This document shows positions 26,102 through 35,152 of a stretch of 64,000 bases of DNA, piece by piece. The DNA lies in NCBI RefSeq assembly GCF_001613265.1, contig NZ_BDCA01000001.1, forward strand, positions 496,001 to 560,000, given 5' to 3'. Source of the stretch: Nocardia vermiculata NBRC 100427 (GTDB lineage: Bacteria; Actinomycetota; Actinomycetes; Mycobacteriales; Mycobacteriaceae). How positions within the stretch are numbered: the first letter of the stretch is position 1; every line of letters starts with the position of its first letter. The notes under the pieces were generated by a model, which saw only the letters and a list, made by a program, of their open reading frames with translations, made no database searches and was not told the origin of the DNA. The position numbers and the translations under genes were made by a program.

Positions 26102-27553
26102 TCACACCCCCTTCGGGTACATCGTGACCGTCAGATGACCGCCGGCCAGGATCGATCCCAGCAGCAGCAGCTGCGCCGGATTCGGTCTGCCGCCCACGAC
26201 CGCGGCGACCGCGGCGGGCCCGCGCAGCGAGGCCGGATGGGTGGCTGCGGCATCCGAATGATCGTCGTCGGCGGCAGCCGGCGCCGTGATGCCGGGAATC
26301 TGCGGCAGACTCGGCAGACCGGGCAGCGCCGGCAGCCCCGGGAGGGCAGGAAGCCCGGGAATCAGGGATTGCTGCTGCGCCGCCGGGGCCGGGACCGGAG
26401 CCGGTAGCGGCCGCGGGCCGGCGGCATCGAGCCACTGCGGCACCTGTTGCGGCGGGAATACCTGCGGCGGCTCGGATACCGGCACGGTCGGCCCGCCGCA
26501 GCGCGGCCCGGACATATCACCGTAGTGCGGGCAGTCCTGGGCGGTGTACTGCTGGAACGGTGTCAGCGAGGCATCCATCGTCCACACCATCTGGCGTTTG
26601 GGCCCGTAGTGGAAGGTGGTCTGCAACCGCTGCAGCGCGGTGTTCAGGTTCGCCGCGGTGAACGGAATAGCCTCCGGATCCTTGGCCAGACCACCGAAGA
26701 GGTCGTCCAGCCCGGACACCAGGTACTTACCCGAATCGGGATTGCGGGCGAACAGCCCGTTCACCGAATCGACCGCGCTGCTCGCATTGGTCAGCAATGC
26801 GACCAGGTTCGACCGGCGCTCGGTCAGGGTGCGGGCCGTGGTGACCGAATCCGACAGCACGCCCACCAGTTCGGGTGCGGATTCGCTGAGCGCGGTAGCG
26901 GCCCGGCCCAGATTGCCCAGCAGATCACCGATCTCGGGGATGCTGTGCACCGTGGTGAGCCAGGTGTCCAGGCGCTCGACGGTCGAGCCGGGCACCCGCG
27001 CCGAGGGCTCCAACGCCGCCGACAGTGTGGCCAGTACCCGGCCCAGCTTCTCGGGCTGGATATTGGTCAGCACGGTGCGCAGCACATTCAGCGTGGTCTG
27101 CAGCTGCACCGTCGCCTCGCCGGTATCTTCGGCAATGGTGGAACCGGAATGCAGGGTCGCGGTATCGGGGCCGTTGTCGACCAGCTGGATCGCGGTCACG
27201 CCGAACAGGTTGTTCGGAATCACCCGCGCGGTGACATTGGCCGGAATCGTCTGGGCGACGCGCGGTTTGAGCGACAGCTCGGCGCGCTGACTCTTGCCCG
27301 CGGCCACCACCTCCACCGATTCCACACTGCCCACCACCATTCCCCGGAACTTCACGTCGGCGTGGCCGGGCAGTCCGTCTCCGGTACTGGTCAGAATCGC
27401 GTTCACGGGCACCTTTTCGGCGAATTGTCCGGTGTAGCGCAGGGCCAGCAGATACAGCGCCGCGGCCAGCGCGAGCAGCATGGCCAGTCCGGCCAGCGTC
27501 AGCTGACGGGCGCTCGCGCCACGGCCACTGGGATCGAGAATCACGGACGACAC
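26102..27553 (-). CDS. mceA: MCE family protein, A position
   Basis: A 483-residue Mce subunit starting with GTG at 27553, directly abutting the yrbEB stop. Membrane anchor at about residues 18-40, MCE domain (EKVPVNAILTSTGDGLPGHA, then DVKFRGMVVGSVESVEV), helical region to about 350, then an unusual low-complexity C-terminal tail with a repeated Leu-Pro-Gly-Leu-Pro-Ala-like motif (about residues 400-430). MceA is normally the first of the six MCE subunits and binds lipid substrate in known systems; which lipid is carried here is unknown. Confidence 0.9.
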   Translation of the reverse strand: MSSVILDPSGRGASARQLTLAGLAMLLALAAALYLLALRYTGQFAEKVPVNAILTSTGDGLPGHADVKFRGMVVGSVESVEVVAAGKSQRAELSLKPRVAQTIPANVTARVIPNNLFGVTAIQLVDNGPDTATLHSGSTIAEDTGEATVQLQTTLNVLRTVLTNIQPEKLGRVLATLSAALEPSARVPGSTVERLDTWLTTVHSIPEIGDLLGNLGRAATALSESAPELVGVLSDSVTTARTLTERRSNLVALLTNASSAVDSVNGLFARNPDSGKYLVSGLDDLFGGLAKDPEAIPFTAANLNTALQRLQTTFHYGPKRQMVWTMDASLTPFQQYTAQDCPHYGDMSGPRCGGPTVPVSEPPQVFPPQQVPQWLDAAGPRPLPAPVPAPAAQQQSLIPGLPALPGLPALPGLPSLPQIPGITAPAAADDDHSDAAATHPASLRGPAAVAAVVGGRPNPAQLLLLGSILAGGHLTVTMYPKGV

Positions 27554-28417
27554 CTATCCTGAGATCCGGAATCCGGGGTCGATGCCCCAAATTGCCAGCG
27601 TGAGAAAGAGGTTCGCGAACACCATCACGACGATCACCATCTTGATCGCGCGCCCGGCCGCCACCCCGACCCCTTCCGGGCCGCCACTGGCGACGTAGCC
27701 GTAGTAGCACTGGATGAAGGTCGCCAGCAGGGTGAAGATGACAACCTTCAGCAGCGACCAGAACAGGTCCGGGCCGAGCAGGAATTGGAAGAAGTAGTGG
27801 TCGTAGGTGCCCGAGGTGGTGCCACCGAGGAACAGCACCGTGAACTTGGTGAACAGATACGCCGCGGCCAGCCCGATGCTGTAGAGCGGGACGATCGTCA
27901 GGGTTGCCGCGATCATCCGGGTACTCACCAGATACGGCAACGGCCGGATCGCACACGATTCCAGCGCGTCGATCTCCTCGGAGATCCGCATCGAACCCAG
28001 CTGCGCGGTGAACCGGCATCCGGCCTGGATCGCGAACGCCAGCGTCGCCAGGATCGGCCCCAGCTCGCGGGTGGTGGCGAAGCCGGAAATAGCGCCGGTC
28101 AGCGGGCTCATCGTCAGCAGATTCAGGGCCGTGAACGACTCCATCCCGACGATGATTCCGCCGAACGAACACAGGATGAAAACCACGCCGATGGTGCCGC
28201 CACCGACGATCAGTGAACCGTTTCCCCAGCTCACATCCGCGATCAGCCGGGCCACTTCTTTGCGATATTTCTCGAGCGCGAACGGGATCGCGGCCAGGGC
28301 TTGAAAGAACGTGATGGCTTGATGTCCCAGGCGCTGGTTGGCGTGCACCGGCGCGAGCGCGGCATTGCCGACCGCACGCAACGGCCGCGCCGCCGGCGGT
28401 ATGTACGAGCTGGCCAT
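27554..28417 (-). CDS. yrbEB: YrbE/MlaE-type permease B of the Mce transporter
   Basis: A 287-residue integral membrane protein of the MlaE permease family, with five to six helices and the conserved cytoplasmic loop EEIDALESCAIRPLPYLVST that contacts the ATPase (MceG, not encoded in this window). ATG at 28417 lies 1 nt after yrbEA stops. With YrbEA it forms the inner-membrane core of the lipid importer to which the Mce hexamer attaches. Confidence 0.92.
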   Translation of the reverse strand: MASSYIPPAARPLRAVGNAALAPVHANQRLGHQAITFFQALAAIPFALEKYRKEVARLIADVSWGNGSLIVGGGTIGVVFILCSFGGIIVGMESFTALNLLTMSPLTGAISGFATTRELGPILATLAFAIQAGCRFTAQLGSMRISEEIDALESCAIRPLPYLVSTRMIAATLTIVPLYSIGLAAAYLFTKFTVLFLGGTTSGTYDHYFFQFLLGPDLFWSLLKVVIFTLLATFIQCYYGYVASGGPEGVGVAAGRAIKMVIVVMVFANLFLTLAIWGIDPGFRISG

Positions 28418-28418
28418 C

Positions 28419-29306
28419 TCACACGACCTTCGTGGGCAGCAGCGTGTTCGCGAGCTGGGTCGCAATGATGTTGGTGGCGAACAACATCAGCGCGGAGCTG
28501 ACCACCGCGGAGTTCACCGAGTTGGCCACACCCGCCGGACCGCCACTGGTGTGCAGCCCGACATCGCAGGCGATGATCGCGGTCAGCGCCCCGAAGATCG
28601 CAGCCTTCACCAGAGCGATCACCAGATCGTGTGCCACCGCGAACGAGGCGAATGAACCGATGAACGACCCGGGCGTACCCGACTGTGCGTAGACATTGAA
28701 CATGTACGCGGTGGCGAAACCGACGAAAACGATGAAGCCACACAGCAATACGCTCACCAGCACCGCCGCGGCCACGCGTGGGGCGACCAACCGGCGCACG
28801 GGATCGACACCCATCACCATCATGGCGTCGATTTCCTCGCGGATCGTGCGCGACCCCAGATCGGCACAGATCGCCGATCCCACCGCACCGGCGATCATCA
28901 GTGCGGACACCAACGGCGCACCCTGACGGATGATCCCCAACGCCGCGACCGAGCCGATGAAGGTCGTGGCACCCACCTGATTGACGAGTGCACCGACCTG
29001 GATCGACACCACCACGGCAATCGGTATGGCAACGAAAACCGTTGGCGCAGCGGATACATTGGCCATGAAGGCGCACTGCTTGATGAATTCCCGATAGGGA
29101 AACCGCCGCTGCATCAGGGACAGGAACAGCTGCACGAATGCCTCGCGGCCCAGCGCCACCTGCCGGCCCAGCGTTTCCAGCGACCGCTGCGGATGCCGGC
29201 GCCACAGTCCTCCCGCGGCATCGACTATCCGCTGCAACTCCCCCTCTTCGGGCTGCCAGGGCGGCACCGGTGATCTCGGCTGCTCGGACGCTCGGGTCGA
29301 CGTCAC
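28419..29306 (-). CDS. yrbEA: YrbE/MlaE-type permease A of the Mce transporter
   Basis: A 295-residue MlaE-family permease with the hallmark loop IREEIDAMMVMGVDPVRRLV at about residues 160-180 and hydrophobic helices around it. GTG at 29306 is chosen because AAGGA lies nine bases upstream; longer in-frame starts lack this. It is the first gene of the mce operon, which runs leftward through mceF and the Mce-associated gene with gaps of 10 nt or less. Confidence 0.9.
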   Translation of the reverse strand: MTSTRASEQPRSPVPPWQPEEGELQRIVDAAGGLWRRHPQRSLETLGRQVALGREAFVQLFLSLMQRRFPYREFIKQCAFMANVSAAPTVFVAIPIAVVVSIQVGALVNQVGATTFIGSVAALGIIRQGAPLVSALMIAGAVGSAICADLGSRTIREEIDAMMVMGVDPVRRLVAPRVAAAVLVSVLLCGFIVFVGFATAYMFNVYAQSGTPGSFIGSFASFAVAHDLVIALVKAAIFGALTAIIACDVGLHTSGGPAGVANSVNSAVVSSALMLFATNIIATQLANTLLPTKVV

Positions 29307-29383
29307 AACGGTCGTTCCTTTCTCACAGCTCACCCCTCGTGGTGATCTACGCCACCGGGCTGGAGAGCGTGTGCAGTGTTACA

Positions 29384-29396
29384 CACCGATTCGGTG
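29384..29396. promoter_or_regulatory. Inverted repeat upstream of the mce operon
   Basis: CACCGA-T-TCGGTG is a perfect inverted repeat 78 bases upstream of the yrbEA start, in an AT-rich region between yrbEA and the two small membrane genes. A TetR or similar dimer could bind here; the duplicated TetR encoded downstream of mceF is a candidate, without direct evidence. Confidence 0.4.
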
Positions 29397-29557
29397 CAAC
29401 ACAAGCAATAAGTTATTGAATATTCTAGCCATGACAGATCGGTTCGGCAGCGCGAAATGTTGAATTGCCCTGACATACAGACGGAAGGTCGGGATCACGA
29501 CACGCGCCCCGGCCTACAAGTTATGGAGTGTTCCTTACCAATTGAGCCGTGACGCAG

Positions 29558-29746
29558 CTAGGAGAGATCGTCCAGATAGTGCTGCAGCAACACCAGGAGC
29601 GCCCCGAGCAGTGCGATGCCGGCCCCCAGAGCGCTCAGCACCGCAACCCACAGGCCGTATCGGAGAACAGGATTGACTTTGATTCGCCCACCGAGGATCT
29701 TGACTCCGATCACCAAGATGTCGATGAGCCACACCAGCACCATCAT
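29558..29746 (-). CDS. Small membrane protein 2 of a pair upstream of mce
   Basis: A 62-residue protein with two hydrophobic stretches (MMVLVWLIDILVIGVKILGG at the start and a second at about residues 30-53) separated by a short basic linker. It starts 2 nt after the preceding 74-residue membrane protein gene stops, so the two are translated together. Unknown family. It is 251 nt upstream of yrbEA on the same strand and may share regulation with the mce operon. Confidence 0.62.
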   Translation of the reverse strand: MMVLVWLIDILVIGVKILGGRIKVNPVLRYGLWVAVLSALGAGIALLGALLVLLQHYLDDLS

Positions 29747-29748
29747 GA

Positions 29749-29973
29749 CTACGTCATGCAGACATCGGCGAAGGTGAGCACGGGCCAGCAGACGATCGAC
29801 CCGAGAAACGAGATGATCACGTCGATACCGTGCATCTCCTTCAGGTGCGAGGTGTGCGTGAGAGTCCAGACGACCCCGACGATCCCGTACGGGATCCCGA
29901 CGATGATCAGCGTGCCCAAGAATTCGGACACCTTCATCTCGTAACTCAGTAGTCGATCCAGCCGCTTAAGCAT
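29749..29973 (-). CDS. Small membrane protein 1 of a pair upstream of mce
   Basis: A 74-residue protein starting MLKRLDRLLSYEMKVSEFLG, with two hydrophobic helices (about residues 18-36 and 50-70) and a loop with HTSHLKEMHG between. ATG at 29973 has AGGA upstream at rather long spacing. It resembles small membrane proteins seen near mce loci of Nocardia and Rhodococcus, but I cannot name the family. Pairs with the next gene; both may be accessory to a membrane complex. Confidence 0.62.
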   Translation of the reverse strand: MLKRLDRLLSYEMKVSEFLGTLIIVGIPYGIVGVVWTLTHTSHLKEMHGIDVIISFLGSIVCWPVLTFADVCMT

Positions 29974-30412
29974 TGCGACGCAAGTCCTTTCACCTCCGGC
30001 CGCGCACCCCCGCGTACCACCGCACGCTGGACGCAGGCACCCCTGCCTGTTGACCACGAACCCGACGGCGGACCGCCGTTCGCAGCCAGTATGTTACTCG
30101 AGATTCACGTTTTGTGAAGAGGTATCGGATCGCCGGTCGGTCGGCACCAGAAGCACTTGTACCGGCATCTACTCCGACCAACCATCCATCCAGGCATACA
30201 AGAAGTTACGACTCATTCCTTAGTACTGTTTACAACCACTTCGCTCGACCGCATCCGCCGACAAGGGCGATCGAACCGCACCACCGGTGGTCGATAACCA
30301 GAAATTCGCCATCACCGATGACTCGAGCGTGCATTCACCCCGGAAAGTTCACGTAACACGCCACCACCCCGCTGCGATCTGTCTCACACAAGATCACTGC
30401 AGGAGGCTGACC
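29974..30412. other. 439-base divergent intergenic region, promoters only
   Basis: This stretch separates the leftward small-membrane-protein genes from the rightward secreted-protein gene. It is AT-richer than its neighbours, especially 30180-30240. No frame in it has a Shine-Dalgarno sequence or convincing composition, and I saw no RNA gene. It presumably holds two divergent promoters; I could not assign -10 and -35 boxes with confidence. Confidence 0.5.
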
Positions 30413-30730
30413 ATGATGTACGTGAAGCGACTCGTCGCCGGCGCCGCCGTTGCCACCGCAACCGCCGCCACTGTGCTGCTGGGTAGCGGAGCAGCCCAGG
30501 CCGATGTACCGGTGTGGCAGGCCAACTGCCACACCTACAACATCTTCAACACCGGCGGAATGGCCAACTGCGAGCTCCCCACCTGGCAGCAGGTGAAGCT
30601 CACCTGTGTCGCGTGGCCGGTCCCGTTCACCTACTGGAAGTACGGCCCGGTGCAGTACGGCCAGAACCAGTCGTGGGCCAGTTGCGATTCTCCGGGCGCA
30701 CTGGTGCGCGTCGAGGTAATCCAGGCTTGA
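30413..30730 (+). CDS. Small secreted protein
   Basis: A 105-residue protein with a clear Sec signal peptide: two lysine/arginine near the start, a hydrophobic core AAVATATAATVLLG, and a cleavage site AQA-DVP at about residue 31. The mature domain of about 75 residues has four cysteines and is rich in Trp, Tyr and Asn. A strong AGGAGG at 30401-30406 precedes tandem ATG codons at 30413 and 30416. It resembles the many small exported proteins of unknown function in Nocardia. It stands alone in its orientation, followed by the ArsR gene. Confidence 0.78.
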   Translation: MMYVKRLVAGAAVATATAATVLLGSGAAQADVPVWQANCHTYNIFNTGGMANCELPTWQQVKLTCVAWPVPFTYWKYGPVQYGQNQSWASCDSPGALVRVEVIQA

Positions 30731-30780
30731 TCAGTGTGAATCGCGGCCTGCGCACCGCCGACACCAACGGCAGCTCCTCA

Positions 30781-30806
30781 GCTGTTTGCTAAACTTCGCA
30801 AACAGC
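30781..30806. promoter_or_regulatory. Perfect operator-like inverted repeat upstream of ArsR gene
   Basis: GCTGTTTGC and GCAAACAGC, 9 bp each, separated by 8 bases, form a perfect inverted repeat 40 bases before the ArsR start. A TAAACT box (30790-30795) lies in the spacer and could be the -10 element, so a bound repressor would block the promoter. Fits autoregulation by the ArsR-family protein. Confidence 0.68.
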
Positions 30807-30846
30807 GCAACCGCTCGGGCGGATACAGCAGAAGGAGTGGTCATCG

Positions 30847-31176
30847 ATGCCGGGGACACAGCGCCCGCTGTACCAGATGAAAGCCGACTTTTTCAAAACG
30901 TTGGGTCATCCGGTGCGGGTGCGCGTGCTCGAACTGCTCAGCCAGCGCGAACATGCTGTGTCGGAGATGCTGGCCGACATCGGCATCGAGTCCGCGAATC
31001 TCTCTCAGCAACTGTCGATCCTGCGGCGCGCGGGCCTGGTGACCGCGCGCCGCGAAGGACTGTCGGTGACCTACGAACTGACTTCACCTCGGGTGGCGGA
31101 ACTACTGACCGTGGCGCGGGCCATCCTCACCGGCGTAGTCGCAGGCCAGGCGGAAGCGTTGGAACAGCCCGCCTGA
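30847..31176 (+). CDS. ArsR family regulator, cysteine-free
   Basis: A 109-residue winged-helix protein of the ArsR/SmtB fold: KTLGHPVRVRVLELLSQREH, then the recognition helices SEMLADIGIESANLSQQLSI and the wing region LVTARREGLSVTYEL. It contains no cysteine and lacks the alpha3N and alpha5 metal-site patterns, so it is unlikely to be a classical metal sensor. It lies 87 nt before pckG on the same strand and may control the pckG-SulP-DUF5313 operon as well as itself. Cys-free ArsR proteins next to SulP transporters are a recurring actinobacterial arrangement. Confidence 0.85.
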   Translation: MPGTQRPLYQMKADFFKTLGHPVRVRVLELLSQREHAVSEMLADIGIESANLSQQLSILRRAGLVTARREGLSVTYELTSPRVAELLTVARAILTGVVAGQAEALEQPA

Positions 31177-31263
31177 TCACCACCCGGCAAGGACCTTCGC
31201 GTACCCTCTGATTGCATTTTTTCTTAACTAGGCACTTAACACATTCAGAAGGAAGGACTTGTC

Positions 31264-33096
31264 GTGACCGAGCGTCCCGCACCACCTGCCACCGTGCCGG
31301 CACCAACCGAACACGAAGCCGTACTGGCCTGGGTCGCCGAAGTAGCGGAGCTGACCGCACCGGAACACATCGTGTTCTGCGACGGATCACGCTCGGAATG
31401 GGACCGCTTGAGCCGGGTGCTCGTCGACAAGGGAACCTTCGTCCGCCTCGAGGCGAAGCCGAACTCGTTCTGGTGCATTTCCGACCCCGACGATGTGGCG
31501 CGGGTCGAAGACCGCACCTTCATCTGCAGCGAACGACGCGAGGATGCGGGCCCGACCAACAACTGGGTCGACCCGCTGGACATGCGCACGGTAATGACCG
31601 AGCACTACCGCGGAGCCATGACGGGTCGCACGATGTACGTGATCGCCTTCTGTATGGGACCGATCGACGCCGAGGACCCGAAATTTGGTGTGCAGATTAC
31701 CGATTCGGAGTACGTGGCGGTGTCGATGCAGATCATGACGCGCTCGGGAACCCCGGTGTGGGAAAAACTCACCGATGGCACGGCGTTCGTGAAATGCCTG
31801 CACTCGGTAGGTGCACCACTCGGTGACGGACAGGTCGACGTCGCCTGGCCGTGTGACACCACCAAGTACATCTCGCACTTCCCCGAACGCCGTGAGATCT
31901 GGAGCTACGGCTCCGGCTACGGCGGGAACGCACTACTGGGCAAGAAATGCTTCGCCCTGAGGATCGCGTCGGTACTCGGCCGCGACGAGGGGTGGCTGGC
32001 CGAGCACATGCTGATTCTCAAGCTCACCTCACCGCAGAACCGGACCCACTATGTTGCCGCGGCCTTCCCGTCCTCGTGTGGGAAGACCAACCTCGCCATG
32101 CTCGAACCCGCACTGGAGGGGTGGAAAGCGGAAACTGTCGGTGACGACATCGCCTGGCTGAGGTTCGGTGCCGACGGCCGGCTCTACGCGGTCAATCCCG
32201 AGGCCGGATTCTTCGGCGTCGCGCCGGGAACCGGAGCACACACCAACCCGAACGCCATCGCCACCATCGAAGCCGGAAACTCGATCTTCACCAATACCGC
32301 CCGCACCGGCGACGGCGACGTGTGGTGGGAGGGCCTGACCGATACCGCCCCCGCTCACCTGATCGACTGGCACGGCCAGGACTGGACACCGCAGTCGACA
32401 AAACCTGCCGCACACCCGAATTCACGGTACTGCAGCCCGATCGAACAATGCCCTTCGGTGGCACCGGAATGGAGCGACCCCGCCGGGGTGCCGATTTCGG
32501 CGATCTTCTTCGGCGGACGGCGCAAGACCACGGTGCCGCTCGTGGCCGAAACGTTCGACTGGGCACACGGGGTCTTCACCGCCTCCGTGCTGTCCTCGGA
32601 GACCACGGCCGCGGCGGCGGGCGCCGTCGGGGTGGTGCGCCGCGACCCCATGGCGATGCTGCCCTTCCTCGGTTATCACGTCGGCGACTATTTCGCCCAC
32701 TGGCTGCGGCTCGGCGCCGCCGCGGACCCCGCGAAGCTGCCGAAGATCTTCCAGGTCAACTGGTTCCGGCGCGACGTCGACGGCGCGTTCCTGTGGCCCG
32801 GCTTCGGCGAGAACGTTCGCGTCCTGAAATGGGCACTCGAGCGCCTCGACGGCACCGCCGACGCCGTGCGGACCCCCGTCGGTTACGTGCCGACTCCGCA
32901 GGCACTGGACCTGTCGGGCCTCGACGACCGCGACCGCGAACTCGCCCACCGTGCCCTGGTCGTCGATACCGAGGAGTGGATCCACGAAACCCGTTCCATC
33001 GACGAGTGGTACGCCGGAATCGGTGGCGACCGCCTGCCCGAACAGCTGCGTGAACAGCTCGCGGAACTGAAGACACGCCTGGCCGAGTCACGGTGA
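31264..33096 (+). CDS. pckG: Phosphoenolpyruvate carboxykinase (GTP)
   Basis: Converts oxaloacetate and GTP to phosphoenolpyruvate, GDP and CO2, the entry step of gluconeogenesis from lipids and other TCA-feeding substrates. The 610-residue length fits the family. The P-loop with its reactive cysteine is [12 protein letters not shown] (residues 268-279, Cys272). Conserved FGGRR is also seen near residue 418. GTG at 31264 follows AAGGAAGGA at good spacing. M. tuberculosis PckA (Rv0211) is the nearest known relative. Its stop overlaps the start of the SulP gene (GTGA), so the two are translationally coupled, an unusual context for this enzyme. Confidence 0.95.
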   Translation: MTERPAPPATVPAPTEHEAVLAWVAEVAELTAPEHIVFCDGSRSEWDRLSRVLVDKGTFVRLEAKPNSFWCISDPDDVARVEDRTFICSERREDAGPTNNWVDPLDMRTVMTEHYRGAMTGRTMYVIAFCMGPIDAEDPKFGVQITDSEYVAVSMQIMTRSGTPVWEKLTDGTAFVKCLHSVGAPLGDGQVDVAWPCDTTKYISHFPERREIWSYGSGYGGNALLGKKCFALRIASVLGRDEGWLAEHMLILKLTSPQNRTHYVAAAFPSSCGKTNLAMLEPALEGWKAETVGDDIAWLRFGADGRLYAVNPEAGFFGVAPGTGAHTNPNAIATIEAGNSIFTNTARTGDGDVWWEGLTDTAPAHLIDWHGQDWTPQSTKPAAHPNSRYCSPIEQCPSVAPEWSDPAGVPISAIFFGGRRKTTVPLVAETFDWAHGVFTASVLSSETTAAAAGAVGVVRRDPMAMLPFLGYHVGDYFAHWLRLGAAADPAKLPKIFQVNWFRRDVDGAFLWPGFGENVRVLKWALERLDGTADAVRTPVGYVPTPQALDLSGLDDRDRELAHRALVVDTEEWIHETRSIDEWYAGIGGDRLPEQLREQLAELKTRLAESR

Positions 33097-34742
33097 CCCT
33101 GCGCGCGATCCTGCCGTCCCGTCCGGATTGGCAACCGGCACTGCGGGCACCCGGCGCAGATCTGCTGGCCGGACTCATGGTCGCCCTGGTCGCGCTTCCC
33201 CTGGCCCTCGGTTTCGGCATCAGCTCCGGCCTCGGTGCGGCCGCCGGCCTGACAACCGCAGTGGTGGCCGGAGTCGTGGCGGCGGTGTTCGGCGGATCGC
33301 GCTTCCAGGTGTCGGGCCCGACCGGCGGGATGACGGTCGTACTGGTGCCGATCGTCGCCCAGTACGGCACCTCGGGCGTGCTCACCGTCGGGATGATGGC
33401 GGGACTGGTGCTGGTGGTGCTGGCCCTGGCCCGTGTCGGCCGGGCGGTGCACTACATACCGGCCCCGGTGGTGGAGGGTTTCACGGTGGGAATTGCCGTG
33501 GTGATCGCCCTGCAGCAGTTCCCGCTCGCCCTCGGCATCACGCAGACCGAGGGCGATAAGGTGTGGCAGACCGCGTTCGACGCTGTGCGGCAGTTCGTCT
33601 CCCATCCACATCCCTCGCCGATTCTCACCACTCTGCTGGTGGGAACGGTCGTACTGGCCGGTGGCCGTTTCCTGCCCAAGCTGCCACTGGCCCTCATCGC
33701 CGTGGTCGGCGCCACCGTGGTCGCACACACGTGTGGTCTGGATCTCGCCCCGATCGGCGCGATCCCCACCGGATCAACCGTCCCCACTATCGGATTCGTC
33801 CATCTCGATCAGCTCGGATCATTGATCGGGCCGGCGCTCGCAGTAGCTGCCCTCGCCGGATTGCAGTCGCTGCTGTCGGCGACGGCGGCAGATTCGATGG
33901 CGGTCGGCACCCGTCACGATCCGGACCGGGAACTGTTCGGGCAGGGGCTGGCCAACATCGCCGCACCGATGTTCGGCGGCGTCCCCGCTGCCGGGGCGAT
34001 CGCCCGTACCGCCGTCAATATCCGTTCCGGTGCCCGAACCCGTCTGGCCGCCCTGGTCCATGCCCTCGTCCTCGCTGCGATCATGTATGCCGCCGCCGAC
34101 CTGGTCGCCGAGATTCCGCTGGCCGCCTTGGCCGGTGTGCTACTGGCGACCACAGCACGGATGGCGGAGACGGCGTCGGTGACCGCCATCGTTCGGGCCT
34201 CCCGCGGCGACGCCGCCATCATGGCCGTGACATTCGGCGTCACCGTCATGATGGACCTGGTCACCGCGGTCGCGATCGGAGTCGGGATCGCCGTCGTGCT
34301 GGCGCTGCGCGCCGTCGCCAAAGAGGCCAGGCTGCAACAGATTCCCCTCGACCTGCAGACCACCGATGCTGACGCGACCGAAGAACACCAGCTCTTACGC
34401 CGACACATCGTGGCCTACCGCATCGAGGGGCCGCTGTTCTTCGCCGCTGCGCACCGCTTCCTGCTCGAGTTGGCCGAGGTGTCCGATGTCCGGGTCGTCA
34501 TTCTGCGCATGTCGCATATCACCGCACTCGACAGCACCGGTGCACTCGTGCTCAAAGATGCCATCACCAAACTCGGCAATCACCACGTCGCCGTACTGAT
34601 GTCCGGACTACGCGACGACCACCGCCGGCGCCTCGCCGCAGTCGGCGCTCTCCCGCCCGGAGGTGACGCCCAGATCTTCGAACACACCCCCGACGCCATA
34701 TCCCACGCTCACCTGCTCACTTCGACAGAACGACATACCTGA
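33093..34742 (+). CDS. SulP family inorganic anion transporter with STAS domain
   Basis: A 549-residue membrane transporter with about 11-13 helices and a C-terminal STAS domain (about residues 430-540; [18 protein letters not shown], then the phosphorylation-like loop [13 protein letters not shown]). SulP members carry sulfate, bicarbonate or related anions. GTG at 33093 overlaps the pckG stop as GTGA, so it is coupled to the carboxykinase; the stop overlaps the DUF5313 start as TGATG. The context makes bicarbonate a plausible cargo, since the partner enzyme releases or fixes CO2, but transport has to be tested. Confidence 0.9.
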   Translation: MTLRAILPSRPDWQPALRAPGADLLAGLMVALVALPLALGFGISSGLGAAAGLTTAVVAGVVAAVFGGSRFQVSGPTGGMTVVLVPIVAQYGTSGVLTVGMMAGLVLVVLALARVGRAVHYIPAPVVEGFTVGIAVVIALQQFPLALGITQTEGDKVWQTAFDAVRQFVSHPHPSPILTTLLVGTVVLAGGRFLPKLPLALIAVVGATVVAHTCGLDLAPIGAIPTGSTVPTIGFVHLDQLGSLIGPALAVAALAGLQSLLSATAADSMAVGTRHDPDRELFGQGLANIAAPMFGGVPAAGAIARTAVNIRSGARTRLAALVHALVLAAIMYAAADLVAEIPLAALAGVLLATTARMAETASVTAIVRASRGDAAIMAVTFGVTVMMDLVTAVAIGVGIAVVLALRAVAKEARLQQIPLDLQTTDADATEEHQLLRRHIVAYRIEGPLFFAAAHRFLLELAEVSDVRVVILRMSHITALDSTGALVLKDAITKLGNHHVAVLMSGLRDDHRRRLAAVGALPPGGDAQIFEHTPDAISHAHLLTSTERHT

Positions 34743-35122
34743 TGACCGAACGCACCACACCCACGCTCGCACAACGTATTCGCTACGTCTGCGGGGCCAC
34801 CCTCCCCGGCTCGATGGGGACCTGGGTGATCGACGATCTCACCGGCCCCGGAGCCACGCGGCGCTATCTGCTGCGCATCCTCGTCCCGATCCTCGTGCTG
34901 CTGTGCCTGTTTCTGTTGCTGCCCGGCCCCCTCTGGATGGGGGCAGCGATGATGGCGTTGCTGTATCTGCCGTTGATCTACTTCACCGCGGCGCTCATGT
35001 ACGTCTACCGCCGCCATCGGCTCGCCCAGCACGGACTCGATCCGGCGCTGGCCGATGCCGACCGCCGCCGACGTGCCGAGGCCGACCACCTGGCCTACGA
35101 ACGACGGCACGGCAGAGGGTAG
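34742..35122 (+). CDS. DUF5313 membrane protein, second copy
   Basis: A 126-residue paralogue of the 16124-16501 product: TLAQRIRYVCGATLPGSMGT at the N-terminus, two adjacent membrane helices at about residues 42-60 and 65-88, and a basic tail with YRRHRLAQHGLDPALADADR. Its ATG shares bases with the SulP stop (TGATG), so it is the last gene of the pckG-SulP-DUF5313 unit. Function unknown; the coupling suggests it acts with the transporter. Confidence 0.82.
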   Translation: MTERTTPTLAQRIRYVCGATLPGSMGTWVIDDLTGPGATRRYLLRILVPILVLLCLFLLLPGPLWMGAAMMALLYLPLIYFTAALMYVYRRHRLAQHGLDPALADADRRRRAEADHLAYERRHGRG

Positions 35123-35152
35123 CCCGCGCGCCGGCTGCCGAGTTCGTCCGAA

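Noticed and set aside
1446..29306. Calling the mce operon a cholesterol importer because ChoD lies in the same window
   Set aside because: The two loci are separated by about 17 kb of unrelated genes, and the D-position lipoprotein is unlike the mycobacterial Mce4 set; the cargo cannot be inferred.
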